Below, one piece after another: positions 10,275 to 21,690 of a DNA stretch of 64,000 bases. The notes beneath the pieces are model-generated. The model was given only the letters and a program-made list of their open reading frames with translations, did not search any database and was not told the origin of the DNA. Where the stretch lies: contig NC_061510.1 in assembly GCF_022539505.1 (NCBI RefSeq), forward strand, positions 396,658,249-396,722,248, in the 5' to 3' direction. The stretch comes from Lolium rigidum (taxonomy: Eukaryota > Streptophyta > Magnoliopsida > Poales > Poaceae). How positions within the stretch are numbered: the stretch's first letter is position 1; each line of letters begins with the position of its first letter. The position numbers and the translations under genes were made by a program.

Positions 10275-12389
10275 TCAAGTAACATCGAGAGATGAAGCAT
10301 CAACATCATAACTTGTTCTAATAATAGAATCAAAAGGCAACTTCATTCTCTTTCTAGGGAAGTGTTCCATACCTTTCTTGAGAGGAAATTGATATTTAAT
10401 ATTACCTTCCCTCATATCAATAACGAGCACCAACGGTTCGAAGAAAAGGTCTTCCCAACACAATTGGACAAGATGCATTGCATTCGATATCCAAGACAAC
10501 AAAATCAACGGGGACAAGGTTATTGTTAACCGTAATATGCACATTATCAATCCTCCCCAAAGGTTTCTTTTTAACATTATCAGCAAGATTAACATCCAAA
10601 TAACAATTCTTCAATGGTGGCAAGTCAAGCATATCATAAATCTTTTTAGGCATAACGAAATACTTGCACCAAGATCACATAAAGCATTACATTCAAAGTC
10701 ATTGAATTTCATTTTAATGATGGGCTCCCAACCATCTTCTAACTTTCTAGGAATAGAAGTTTCAAGTTTTAGTTTCTCTTCTCTAGCTTTTATGAGAGCA
10801 TTTGTAATATGTTTTGTAAAGGCTAAATTTATAGCACTAGCATTAGGACTTTTAGCAAGTTTTTGTAAGAACTTTATAACTTCAGAGATGTGGCAATCAT
10901 CAAAATCTAAATCATTATGAGCTACAGCAATGGGATCATTGTTCCCAAGGTTGGAAAAAATTTCAGCGGTTTTATCACAAGCGGTTTCAGCGGTTTTAGC
11001 AATTTCGAGGCAGTTTTGTTCGCTTTGCACTAGGAGTAGAAACATTGCCAACACCAATTATTTTACCATTGATAGTAGGAGGTGCAGCAACATGTGAAGA
11101 ATTAGCATTACTAGTGGTGGTAATAGTCCAAACTTTAGCTACATTATTCTCTTTAGCTAGTTTTTCATTTTCTTCTCTATCCCACCTAGCACGCAGTTCA
11201 GCCATTAATCTTATATTTTCATTAATTCTAACTTGGATGGCATTTGCTGTAGTAGTAATCTTATTATCAATATCATTATTAGGCATAACTTTCAATTTTA
11301 AAAGATTTACATCAGAGGCAAGTCTATCAACTCTAGAAGCAATAGTATCAATTTTATCAAGCTTTTCCTCAACAGATTTGTTAAAAGCGGTTTGTGTACT
11401 AATAAATTCTTTAAGCATAGCTTCAAGACCAGAGGGTACATTCCTATTATTGTTGTAAGAATTCCCATAAGAATTACCATAACCATTACCATTAGCAGAA
11501 GGATATGGCCTATAATTATTCCCGAGTTGTTCCTATAAGCATTGTTGTTGAAATTATTATTTTTAATGAAATTCACATCAACATTTTCTTCTTGAGCAAC
11601 CAATGAAGCTAAAGGAACATTATTTGGATCAACCTTAGATCTACCATTCACAAGCATAGACATAATCACATCAATCTTATCACTCAAGGAAGAGGTTTCT
11701 TCAACGAGAATTTACCTTCTTACCTTGTGGAGCTCTTTCAGTGTGCCATTCAGAGTAATTTATCATCATATCATCAAGAAGTTTTGTAGCCGCCCCCAAT
11801 GTGATGGACATAAAGGTACCTCCAGCAGCTGAATCCAATAAATTCCGCGAAGAAAAATTTAGTCCTGCATAGAAGGTTTGGATGATCATCCAAGTAGTCG
11901 ATCCATGGGTTGGGCAATTCTTTACCAAAGTTTTCATTCTCTCCCATGCTTGAGCAACATGTTCAGTATCTAATTGTTTAAAATTCATTATGCTACTTCT
12001 CAAAGATATAATTTTAGCGGGAGGATAATATCTACCAATAAAAGCATCCTTGCATTTAGTCCATGAATCAATACTATTCCTAGGCAAAGATAGCAACCAA
12101 TCTTTAGCTCTTCCTCTTAATGAGAAAGGAAACACTTTCAATTTAATAATATCACCATCTACATCTTTATACTTTTGCATTTCACAAAGTTCAACAAAAT
12201 TATTGAGATGGGCAGCAGCATCATCAGAACTAACACCAGAAAATTGATCTCTCATAACAAGATTTAGTAAAGAGGTTTAATTTCAAAGAATTCTGCTGTA
12301 GTAGCAGGTGGAGCAATAGGTGTGCATAGGAAATCATTATTATTTGCATTTGTGAAGTCACACAACTTAGTATTTTCAGGAGTATTCAT
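10275..12389 (-). pseudogene. gag: gag and aspartic protease of element B, frameshifted
   Basis: The start is the ATG at 12389 (MNTPENTKL-like, matching element C). The gag domain (PF03732 type) reads in the frame 12255-11701 with LRGRAKDWLLSLP, CKDAFIGRYYPP and LLDSAAGGTFM. Glutamine/asparagine-rich and coiled-coil gag parts follow in other frames (11687-10996). The retropepsin-like region lies in 11057-10275 with a CDLGAS active site and an IVLGRPFLRTVGA flap-side motif. At least four frame changes separate these pieces, so no full polyprotein can be made as written. Gag would form the particle and protease would mature it. The frame ends naturally at 10275, with no pol downstream. Confidence 0.8.
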
Positions 12390-12613
12390 TTTAGCAATAG
12401 TAAATAAAACAAACTAGATAAAGTAAATGCAAGTAACTATTTTTTTTGTGTTTTTGATATAGAGAGCAAGACAATAAATAAAGTAAAACTAGCAACTAAT
12501 TTTTTTGTGTTTTGTTTAGGTGCAGCAAACAAAGTAGTAAATAAAATAAAGCAAGACAAAAACAAAGTAAAGAGATTGAGAAGTGGAGACTCCCCTTGCG
12601 GCGTGTCTTGATC

Positions 12614-12631
12614 TCCCGACAACGGCGCCGG
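12614..12631 (-). promoter_or_regulatory. Primer binding site of element B (tRNA-Asp type)
   Basis: The minus strand reads CCGGCGCCGTTGTCGGGA, one or two changes from the tRNA-Asp complement, eleven bases inside the LTR end. Confidence 0.7.
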
Positions 12632-12641
12632 AAAAAGAGCT

Positions 12642-14228
12642 TGATGGCATGTAACTCACACGTTCGTTGGGAACCCCAAGAGGAAGGTATGATGCGCACG
12701 GTAGCAAGTTTTCCCTCGGAAAGAAACCAAGGTTTAATCGAACCGAGTAGGAGCCAAGAAGCACGTTGAAGGTTGATGGTCGCGAAATGTGATGCGGCGC
12801 AACACCGGGGATTCCGGCGCCAACGCGGAACCTGCACAACACAACCCAAGTACTTTGTCCCAACGAAACAGTGAGGTTGTCAATCTCACCGGCTTGCTGT
12901 AACAAAGGATTAAACGTATCGAGTGGAAAATGTTTTCAAAGAAAACAGTAAAACAAGTAGATTGTATGCTATGTAAAGAATAGGACCGGGGTCCACAGTT
13001 CACTAGAGGTGTCTCTCCCATAAGATAAAAGCATGTTGGGTGAACAAATTACAGTCGGGCAATTGACAAATAGAGAAAGGCATAACAATGCATATACATG
13101 ATATGATAAATATAGTGAGATTTAATTGGGCATTACGACAAAGTACATAGACCGCCATCCAAGCTGCATCTATGCCTAAAAAGTCCACCTTCGAGTTATC
13201 ATCCGAACCCCATTCAGTATTAAGTTGCTAAGCAACAGACAATTGCATTAAGTATGGTGCGTAATGTAATCAACAACTACATCCTTAGACATAGCATCAA
13301 TGTTTTATCCCTAGTGACAACAGCACATCCACAACCTTAGAACTTTCGTCACATCGTCCTGCATTTAATGGAGGCATGAACCCACTATCGAGCATAAATA
13401 CTCCCTCTTGGAGTTAAGAGTAAAAACTTGGCCGAGCCTCTACTAATAACGGAGAGCATGCAAGATCATAAACAACACATAAACAATAGATTGATAATCA
13501 CCATAATCATAGTACTCTCTATCCATCGGATCCCGACAAACACAACATATAGAATTACGGATAGATGATCTTGATCATGTTAGGCAGCTCACAAGATCCA
13601 ACAATGAAGCACAACAAGGAGAAGACGACCATCTAGCTACTGCTATGGACCCATGGTCCAGGGGTGAACTACTCACTCATCACTCCGGAGGCGACCATGG
13701 CGGTGTAGAGTCCTCCGGGAGATGAATCCCCTCTCCGGCAGGGTGCCGGAGGCGATCTCCTGAATCCCCCGAGATGGGATTCGCGGCGGCGGCGTCTCGC
13801 AAGGTTTTCCGTATCGTGGCTCTCGGTACTGGGGGTTTCGCGACGGAGGCTTTAAGTAGGCGGAGGGTCAACGCGAGGGGCCACACGAGGGGCCCAGGGG
13901 CTAGGTCGGCGCGGCCAAGGCCTGGGCCGCGCCTCCCTACCCTCTGGCCGCCTCGTGGCCCCACTTCGTTATCTCTTCGGTCTTCTGGAAGCTTCGTGCA
14001 AAAATAGGACCCTGGGCGAAAGTTTCGTCCAATTCCGAGAATATTTCTTTACTAGGATTTCGAAACCAAAAACAGCAGAAAACGACAGAATCGGCTCTTC
14101 GGCATCTTGTTAATAGGTTAGTTCCAGAAAATGCATAAATATGACATATAATGTGCATAAAACATGTAGGTATCATCAATAAAGTAGCATGGAACATAAG
14201 AAATTATCGATACGTTGGAGACGTATCA
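12642..14228 (-). repeat. 5' LTR of element B
   Basis: On the minus strand it starts TGATACGTCTCCAACG at 14228 and ends CCATCA at 12642, about 1587 bp, almost the same length as the element C LTR (1585 bp). It resembles element C over its whole length and element A only in the first ~235 bp and scattered blocks. Confidence 0.85.
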
Positions 14229-14628
14229 GCCGGCCGCGCCACAAAATGAACTTCCCGGAGGTCAGGTCTCTGACGGAAGCTCAGAGTCTCTCTACTGAGC
14301 CGCTACTTCGCTCACAGGGTGAAGCGCGGCGGTACAGGTCTGGCCAGCGGCGGATTCATACCACCGAGGCGGACGAGCAGTTCATGGCACAGTGGCGCAG
14401 AGACAATCCTGGAGCCGTCGAGGCAGAGCGCGCATTCTGGAAGGACAAGCAGACGTACAGGAGAGAGAGGAGGGCGGGAAAGCGGCAGAGGAAGGCCGAG
14501 GTTGAAGCAAAGTACGCCAAAGGAGAGGCGTCGACATGGGGGGAGGATGATGAACGGTGGTCGTGGAACCTCACAACCACCGCTTCGCAGGACACCCCGG
14601 CGAGGATGAAGATTTCGACTTCGATTAA
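14229..14628 (+). pseudogene. AP2/ERF-like gene, C-terminal fragment
   Basis: The frame opens at the LTR border with GRPRHKMNFPEV-like sequence, which looks like the last strand of an AP2 domain. An arginine/glutamate-rich tail follows (EADEQFMAQWRRDNPG, AFWKDKQTYRRERR, KRQRKAEVEAKY) and then a tryptophan-containing end (TWGEDDERW). This tail type is typical of a large grass family of AP2-like proteins. The N-terminal part is missing because element B inserted here. Near 14595 the acidic end (EDEDFDFD then TAA at about 14626) reads in the +1 frame, so there is also a frameshift. The original would be a DNA-binding transcription-factor-like protein. It lies ~230 bp from CACTA repeats and may be cargo of that transposon. 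Confidence 0.55.
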
Positions 14629-14691
14629 TATGTGTGTGTGTCGAGTCCGTGTGTCTAGCGGGTCATGCGTCGACCCAGTGTTAAGTGCTTT

Positions 14692-14859
14692 GTTCGTGTG
14701 TGGGTGTAGTTCTTGAAATGTTTTGGTTTGTGTGTGGGTCTAGTTCTTTAAGTGTTTTGGTTCCTGTGTGGGTGTAGTTCTGTAAGTGTTTTGGTTCCTG
14801 TGTGTGGGTGTAGTTCTTTAAGTGTTTCGGTTCGTGTGTGGGTCTTAAGTTCTTAAATG
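14692..14859. repeat. Minisatellite, about five ~34-bp units
   Basis: Units of the form GTTCSTGTGTGGGTGTAG followed by TTCTTTAAGTGTTTTG repeat from 14692 to 14859 with small changes, ending where the CACTA subterminal repeats begin. Confidence 0.8.
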
Positions 14860-14861
14860 TA

Positions 14862-15920
14862 TCACTTTTGTGCATGCCATGCCATGTGGACACACACAAG
14901 TTTTGGGGCCATTCCCTAGATCCGACGCTCGATTTCGACGAAACCCTAGTTATGTTGACCGCGCGGTCTACCCCTTTGATCGCATCCCATCGGGGGTCCC
15001 CCGGTGGGCATATGCCTCCATTTGAGCTTGGTTAGGTCATGATTACATGTGGAAACAAGGATCATCCCATATGATCTCAAGTTTCTCTCCGGTTCAACTC
15101 CGAGGGAGTTCCCCCCTATACATGCAGAATCTGCCTAAGTGTAGGAACCCCCTGTCCGAGAAGCCGGACACACCTGGGGGGGTAGCCTTGGATATAAAAC
15201 CATCTCAAATCATTTTTGTGCATTCCATGTGGACACACACAAGTTTTGGGGCCATTCCCTACATCCGATGCTCGATTTCCGACGAAACCCTAGTTCTGTT
15301 GACCGCGCGGTCTACCCTTTGATCGCATCCCATCGGGGTCCCCGGTGGGCATATGCCTCCATTTGAGCTTGGTTAGGTCACAGGTACATGTGGAAACAAG
15401 GATCATCCCATATGATCTCAAGTTTCTCTCCGGTTCAACTCCGAGGGAGTTCCCCCTATACATGCGTGACTCGCCTAAGTGTAGGAACCCCTTTCCGAAA
15501 AGCCGGACACACTCGGGGGTAGCCTTGGATATAAAACCATCTCAAATCACTTTTGTGCATTTCATGTGGACACACACAAGTTTTGGGGCCATTCCCTACA
15601 TCCGATGCTCGATTTCTGACGAAACCCTAGTTCTGTTGACCGCGCGGTCTACCCCTTTGACTGCATCCCATCGGGGGTCCCCCGGTGGGAATATGCCTCC
15701 ATTTTAGCTTGGTTAGGTCATACGTACATGTGGTAACAAGGATCATCCCATATGATCCCAAGTTTCTCTCCGGTTCACCTCCGAGGGAGTTCCCCCCTAT
15801 ACATCTAGAATCTGCCTAAGTGTAGGAACCCCTGTCCGAGAAGCCGGACACACCTTGGGGGTAGCCTTGGATATAAAACCTTCTCAAATCACTTTTGTGC
15901 ATGCCATGTGGACACACACA
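14862..15920 (+). repeat. CACTA 1 subterminal array, ~340-bp units
   Basis: Unit borders (AAGCCGG) fall at 15167, 15506 and 15847, giving periods of 339 and 341. About three units are present. Each contains a GACCGCGCGGTC palindrome, a GGGGGTCCCCCGG box and AAACCCTAG. These are the same units as at 50464-53468 but in reverse orientation. Confidence 0.9.
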
Positions 15921-16590
15921 AGTTTTCCAACGATTCCGACGCTCCGGTGGTTTGTATCTTGGAAAACCCTAGGGCGGGGACCCCGCAGATCTACCCCTAT
16001 AGCTTTCTCCGTGCGAGGGTTTACCAATGGACTTTTTTATTTTTTTGCTTTGTTTAGGACATATGTACATGGAAACCATAGGTTGGGCATATTTTACCAT
16101 AAAATAGGCTCCGTTTGAGCCGTGGCGGGAGTTTCCACATACAGATCCTGGATTTTACCAAGTGCTAGCCCATGCATGCGGAAATCGTCAACGCCGGGTA
16201 CATGCAAGGTTAGCCAAACCTTACATCACAATTTTACACATATGTTATGGGCATATGCAAGTTTTCCAGGGATTCCGACGCTCCGATGGTCTGTATCTTG
16301 GAAAACCCTAGGGCGGGGACCCCGCAGATCTACCCCTATAGCTTTCTCCGTGCTAGGGTTTACCAATGGACTTTTTTACTTGCTTTGGTTTGTTTAGGAC
16401 ATATGTACATGGAAACCATAAATTGGTCATACTTTACCATAAAATAGGCTCCGTTTGAGCCGTGGTGGGAGTTTCCACATACAGATCTTGTATTTTACCA
16501 AGTGCTAGCCCATGTGTATGCGGAAATCGTCAACGCCGGGTACATGCAAGGTTAGCCAAACCCTAGGGCGGGGACCCCGCAGATCTACCC
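15921..16590 (+). repeat. Diverged subterminal units of CACTA 1
   Basis: Two units start AGTTTTCCA at 15921 and 16260, period 339. They align with the preceding 340-bp unit but carry GGGCGGGGACCCCGCAGATC in place of the palindrome block. They are the eroded edge of one array. Confidence 0.8.
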
Positions 16591-16735
16591 CTAGGGTTAG
16601 GGTTAGGGATAGGATCCGGGTGAGGTTTAGGGTTACCAAAATGTTCGCAAAATAGAAAGTTGGCCCGCAGAAGCGGGAAACCCTAGGGCGGGAATGGCCT
16701 CGGTTAGGGTTAGGGTTGGAGTTAGGGTTAGCAAT
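16591..16735 (+). repeat. Degenerate telomere-like TTAGGG tracts
   Basis: Several GGGTTAGGG runs at about 16591-16612 and 16702-16731, separated by unrelated bases. They are embedded in the CACTA end, so this is not a chromosome end. Confidence 0.7.
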
Positions 16736-16959
16736 GGAATTTTTCCTAAATGTTTAAGGACATATGTACATAGATAGCAGAAGTTCGGCCTAGTGGCTCC
16801 GGTTGACCCGTCTGCGAAGAGCGTCACCCGTGGGACCTACATATATATGCAATGCATCGTCGAATTCTTAAAAAATAGAACCTTTTTTTACATAATTCAT
16901 ACTAGTAAGTAAATAAATAATATAAAGTAATATCAGAGAGAAAAAAAGAAAAAAAAATC

Positions 16960-17268
16960 CTATATGCCGACGGTGGCCGTCGGCATAGGGGGGCCATGCC
17001 CTATGCCGAGGGTAGCCCTCGGCGTCTAGCCTGACGCCGTGAGCGCGCCGTCGCGTCGCTGATGGGGCAGCAGCTACGCTGGTGCCTACGCCGAGGGCCG
17101 TGTTGACGCCGACGGCTGCCCTCGGCGTTGCATCTTCTACGCCGACGGCAAGTGTACGCCGACGGGCGTCTTCCGGCGCTGCCCCGGCGAGGCCGTACGC
17201 CGATGGCCCCGATAAAAAGCCCTCGGCGTAGGGTTTGGCCGTCGGCGTATCCCACCATTCCTGTAGTG
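16960..17268 (+). repeat. GC-rich terminal region and TIR of CACTA 1
   Basis: Repeated TATGCCGACGG, GCCGTCGGCATA and CCCTCGGCGT motifs, often as inverted pairs, up to the TIR at 17268. The flanking bases are TAT, a possible target-site half. Confidence 0.8.
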
Positions 17269-17590
17269 TATGCTCCTTGATCGATAGCAGATATGTACTA
17301 CATAGTGATGCCGAGGTACGTCAGGGCTTGTTTTCGATCATACTCGTAAGTATCTTGTTGAGACATCGAGCAGCATTTCTGGTGATCAGAATCGGCACCA
17401 TCATCGGCAGACATTTTGTTGAGACACATTTGAACATCATTTCCGCGGTGAGAATGGATATTATTGTTCGCGGGACACATGCATTCACACATTTGAAGCA
17501 TGGAGCGACGATGATAACTCAGTCAACTTACATCGATAGCCCTCCTAACAAGATTTTCTTTATCTGTTTTGTGCTGGCACGAGCCCCAAT
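17269..17590. other. No gene seen
   Basis: Ordinary sequence flanking the CACTA terminus. Short frames here lack family motifs. Confidence 0.6.
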
Positions 17591-19215
17591 ATTCAGCTAA
17601 AAGTATTGCTACTATTGACTTGCAAACAACTGTTTCTCAGCCACTTGAGAAATATCAAAGTATGTTTTCTGGGTCATTGATTTAAATTTAAAGCAATTTT
17701 CAGAAAACTACAGCTTTTGGGGCTATGGTTTCATAAATAATAACCAAAGAATTATTTCCAGAGAACCAATAGATTTGGGTAAGTGGTTTGGAATAACCCA
17801 AAGGATACGAATTTGTTGATTTGACAATCGTTCGAAGAGTCCAAACCCACTAGTCAAGGTGGCCAGTTATTGACGGATTTTTTCTTTGTATCAGATAGGC
17901 TTGAAATCATTTTGTAAATTTTAATTTGTTCTTTACTTGTGGCCAAACTGACTTGACAACCCCACTTTATAAAAAATATTCCCTTAGTGAACTTGGAATA
18001 AGCTACTGTATTTTTTCAAGTTTTTTGTTTGTAAATTGTCATAGTTTGATGATATTTGGCCGAAAGTTCCAAAAACTATGAAAATTCTAAATCGATTGCG
18101 AAAGATGAGATGAGGATTTCCTAGTTTAGTCACTATGATTAGTATAAATACTGAACAAGTATTGGCTGTAAGTTACAAAAAAATACAAAAACCTTAAATC
18201 AGCTTGGCGAAATGAGCTCAAAATTTTCCAGTTTAATCACAGCATGTAGTTTGAATCAATGGATTTTTCAAGTATTTTTTTCTCAAAAATCTGAACTACC
18301 TTCTGTCAACAGTTCAGAAAAAGTGAAAACCTCCATAGGATTCAGTTTAATTGTGGTCTGATCTTGAGGAGAAAAAACTTAGAGAGAGAGCCTCCCATGC
18401 CACGCCGGTATTCAGCTCAAAATGTTGGTACTATTGACTTGCAAATAACTGTTTATCAGCCACTCGAGAAATATCAAATCATGTTTTCTGGGTTGCTGCT
18501 ATAAGTTGGAGCAAATTTAACAAAACTATAACTTTGTGGGCCAATGTTTCACTAACAATAACCAAAGAACAATTTACGGACAACCAATAGTTTTAGTGTG
18601 TTGTTTGGAATAACCCAAATGATACGATTTTGTTCATTTGACAACGTTTTGAAGAGTCCGAACCCACTACTCAAGATGGCCGGTTATTCTGGGGTTTTTC
18701 CTGGTATCCGACCGGCTTGAAATCATTTTGAGAATTTCAATATCTTCTTTACTTTTGGCCAAATTTAATGGAAAACTCCACTCTATAAAAAATATTCCGG
18801 TACTGAACTTGGATTAAGCTACTGTACTTTTCCAAGTTTCTTTGTAAACTTCCAAAGTTACATGATATTTCGCCGAATGTTACAAACACTATGAAAATTT
18901 TAAATAGAATGCGAAAAATGAGATGGGGATTTCCCAGTTTACTCTACGTGTAGTTTAAATACAGAACAAGCTTTGGATGTAAGTTGCAAAAATACCAAAA
19001 CTTCATTTCGGTTAGGCAAAATGGGCTCAAAATTTTCCAGTTTAATCATAAAATGTATTTTGAATTTATGGATTTTTCTAGGTTTGTTTTTCAAAAATCT
19101 GAACTAACACCGGTCGAAAGTTCGAAAAAATGTGAAAACCTCCAAACGATTCTTTTCAATTGTGGTATGATCTGGAGGGAAAAAATAACTCAGAGAGAGC
19201 CTCCAAAGCCACACC
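17591..19215. repeat. 819-bp direct tandem duplication, two copies
   Basis: Copy 1 starts ATTCAGCTAAAAG at 17591 and copy 2 starts ATTCAGCTCAAAA at 18410. They stay alignable to GAGAGAGCCTCC near 18392 and 19202. Identity looks like roughly 80 percent by eye. AT-rich and non-coding. Confidence 0.8.
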
Positions 19216-20071
19216 AAACTTGGCGCTGGGTCAGGGTTGTCGCAAACTGACTAAATCGTGAGATTTGTGTTCCATGAAAACAAGTTACTCAGAACTTGTG
19301 ATTCTCTAAAAAAAAACTTAATTCAATTGTGGTTATGTGGTACGGTTTCGTGAATTTCTTCTCAAATGTGAACCAATCTACCCAAGAGAGGCCTCTCGTG
19401 TAAAACATATTACTAGTTTGGAACTTTGCTCAATCTAGACCTAGAACATTGGAAAGCTTTGGAGAATTCCAATTAATTTGGTCTATCCTATACGGTTGCA
19501 TATTCTTCTTCTCAGGTGCACGTTGCTTCGCTGAGTGAGACGGATAACTGAATCCGCGTGGTCGTAAAGCGCGCGCCCCCTCTCTCTTTCTCTTTTGCTT
19601 TCCCTTTCGCATTCTGTAATGTAGTCTCAAATCTGGAAGAAAAATGCAGAGCACGTCGAGATGTACGTAACAGTTGCAGACTTGCTGCTGATGCTGCAAC
19701 TTTGGAAGACATGCAACAACATCAAAGCTAGAACCCTCTTTTCCCAAAAATAAAACCCAAAGCAGCCCTGCCTCGGCTCAGCTCAACGTTGCCATTTCGC
19801 CACGAACTAGTCTGGTCCGGGGTCAAACTGTTTTTTTTTTGGCACGGAACACCATAAAGTTGGTATTGACTGGCGTCGTTGTCCCGTGAGCCGTGACCGG
19901 CGACCACCGTTCTTCCATTTCTTTTTTCTTGGAAATTGCAGGTTTCATCATGTTCTATTTCATATGTTGCACGTGACAAAACACTATTTGAAAGGATTTT
20001 TTGTGGTTTTCACTAGGTACTGTTCTAACTTATTGTAATTTTCCCTACTTCGTCATGTAATTAATTTATTA
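19216..20071. other. No gene seen
   Basis: Mixed AT-rich sequence. The small frames around 19430-19750 have no recognisable domain. Confidence 0.55.
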
Positions 20072-20095
20072 GAGCATCTCTAGCAGATTGCGTAA
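20072..20095 (+). repeat. Single Harbinger-type terminal repeat
   Basis: TTA followed by GAGCATCTCTAGCAGA matches PIF/Harbinger MITE ends common in grasses. I did not find the partner end, so this is a truncated copy. Confidence 0.4.
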
Positions 20096-20682
20096 ATGTT
20101 GTTCATAGGCCACAAAACACGATTTTAACGATCGCACGGGCTGCCGTTGGAAAGATCCTGTAAACTAATAGTCTAAAATAGAATAATTGCATAGCTCCAT
20201 TCCATCGGCTACAACTAAGTTTCATCACGTCCTAGTGACCTTGTAGTGATCTATAGGAGCGAGCTTTTGTTTGCCAAATGTTTTTTATAGGAGCGAGTTA
20301 TCGATGTAGCAATTCTAGGCATGAGCTTGAAGAATTTATCTTCGATCCGTTGCTAATATATAGAGCTTCGAGGTTTGATCATTGTCAGCAACTGCATCCA
20401 TGGACACTTGTGACCATGCCCGCACCTAGCAAGTGTCTTCGATTTTGGTGTAGTTTACGACTCTTTTCTTCTTCGACGATTGAGACGCATGTTCTTCCTT
20501 CCAAGGACGAGTCGTGGTTGTCAGTGTGGCAGTGGCGGTTGGCTCTTCCGGCAGGGTCACCGAGAGAGGGAAATGTCTGTCCCGCCAAAACTCGAGGAGG
20601 AGTACACATTGAATGCATAAAAAACACAATTTCTTGAGAATAATTATTTTTGGACATTTTTATTTTTAATTTTTCCCGTACA
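20096..20682. other. No gene seen
   Basis: Frames at 20278-20657 on both strands do not resemble known proteins. Confidence 0.5.
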
Positions 20683-21690
20683 TTTTTTTAGGTAAACCAT
20701 AACATATTAAGCTAGCAAGCCGCCTCATTCAAAACCTTCCGGTCCCCTTAGGTACCATGGTAAGGAAAAAAGTGCGTATGAAACTTGCTACTCCCAAAAT
20801 CACACAACCGATACATCGTTGAGGAGAGTTTACAAAAGGAAACTAGGCGGATCAGCTAACCAATTACAAGAGTTTCTATCATTAAAACAAGATTAGCTAA
20901 CTCATGAGCAACTTCATTGGCTTCACGCAGACAGTGTGTCTGAAATTGACATATCCAATTTGTGGGGTTAGATCAACAATATCAGAGAAGATTGAGATGC
21001 ATGGCCCTGCCATACTTCTTGTCCCAAACACGCTTGGATCACTTCCATGGAATCCGACTCCGTAACCACATTGTTAGCACCCAAGCGATTTGCTAGGGCC
21101 AAACCTTCTCCCATAGCCATAGCTTCAGCCAATGCCGTTGATGCGACATTTGGGAGGAAGATAGTAGAGATGCCACCATGAAATTCCCCTCATAATCTTG
21201 GATCAATGCCGCCACAGAACCTGCATGAATATCGTCATGGAAAGAACCATCAACATTTACCTTTATCTGTCTCGGGTTCGGTTTGTCCCAGCGAGGATGA
21301 GCAGGACTGGTTTGGAATCTACTTTTGAAGCATTTGCTGTAATGGAGAGGATTGACGTTTTGCAGTTGAAAATAGGGGTAACCGATTCACCATGTGTTCT
21401 TTGACGACGTATCCACCAGAGATATCAACGAGCAACACCTATTGTCTCCTTTTGTCCCATATTATCAAAACTAGGAAGTTTCATGTCATGGCCATGCAGA
21501 ATATGCTGAAGGACGGCAGAACCTGCCCGATTTGTCATCATGGCCTCACCAATTACGTCAATGATCCCCGGAGAATTCCATAGCCAGCGAGCTGTATCAC
21601 GGTGGAATAGGAGATGGGCAATGTCTTCAGGTCCTTGAATGCAGATCGGACATTGGCCAGAAGTGCCAATATGCCGAACCAATATAGATT
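20683..21690 (-). pseudogene. LINE 3' end: zinc-binding RT tail plus RNase H, decayed
   Basis: On the minus strand, 21682 down to ~21430 reads GTSGQCPICIQGPEDIAHLLFHRD-like sequence, the CX2C...H zinc-binding tail (zf-RVT) of plant LINE reverse transcriptases. Further on, WDKPNPRQIKVNVDGS begins an RNase H-like domain (RVT_3). After one frameshift it continues through ALAEAMAMGEG and VVTESDSMEV to HCLREANEVAHELA. The RNase H acidic residues are visible: D in VDGS, E in AEAMA and D in ESDS. A short A tract on the minus strand, at about 20690, marks the 3' end. The rest of the RT is absent (5' truncation). It could alternatively be a free RNase H-like gene, but the zinc-tail plus RNase H order favours a LINE. 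Confidence 0.7.

Larger units (their letters stand above)
8865..14228 (-). mobile_element. Element B: gag-protease Athila-like retrotransposon, 3' truncated
   Basis: On the minus strand in order: LTR (14228-12642), primer site, gag and aspartic-protease frames (12389-10275), then 3' non-coding sequence that stops at 8865 against element A. There is no RT, RNase H, integrase or 3' LTR. The protease frame ends only a few bases before the conserved 3' non-coding sequence shared with A. The missing pol thus looks like the element's architecture (a gag-only derivative) rather than a random cut. Frames are broken by several frameshifts. Confidence 0.85.
14629..17268 (+). mobile_element. CACTA element 1, right terminal part
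   Basis: Ends at 17268 with ATTCCTGTAGTG, the reverse complement of CACTACAGGAAT, a CACTA terminal inverted repeat. Inward lie GCCGTCGGC-rich sequence, telomere-like repeats and ~340-bp subterminal repeats. The left end is not present; B inserted at 14228/14229, probably inside this element or its cargo. The terminus matches that of CACTA element 2 at 59757. Confidence 0.8.

Noticed and set aside
16591..16735. True telomere
   Set aside because: Degenerate, short and internal to a CACTA terminus.
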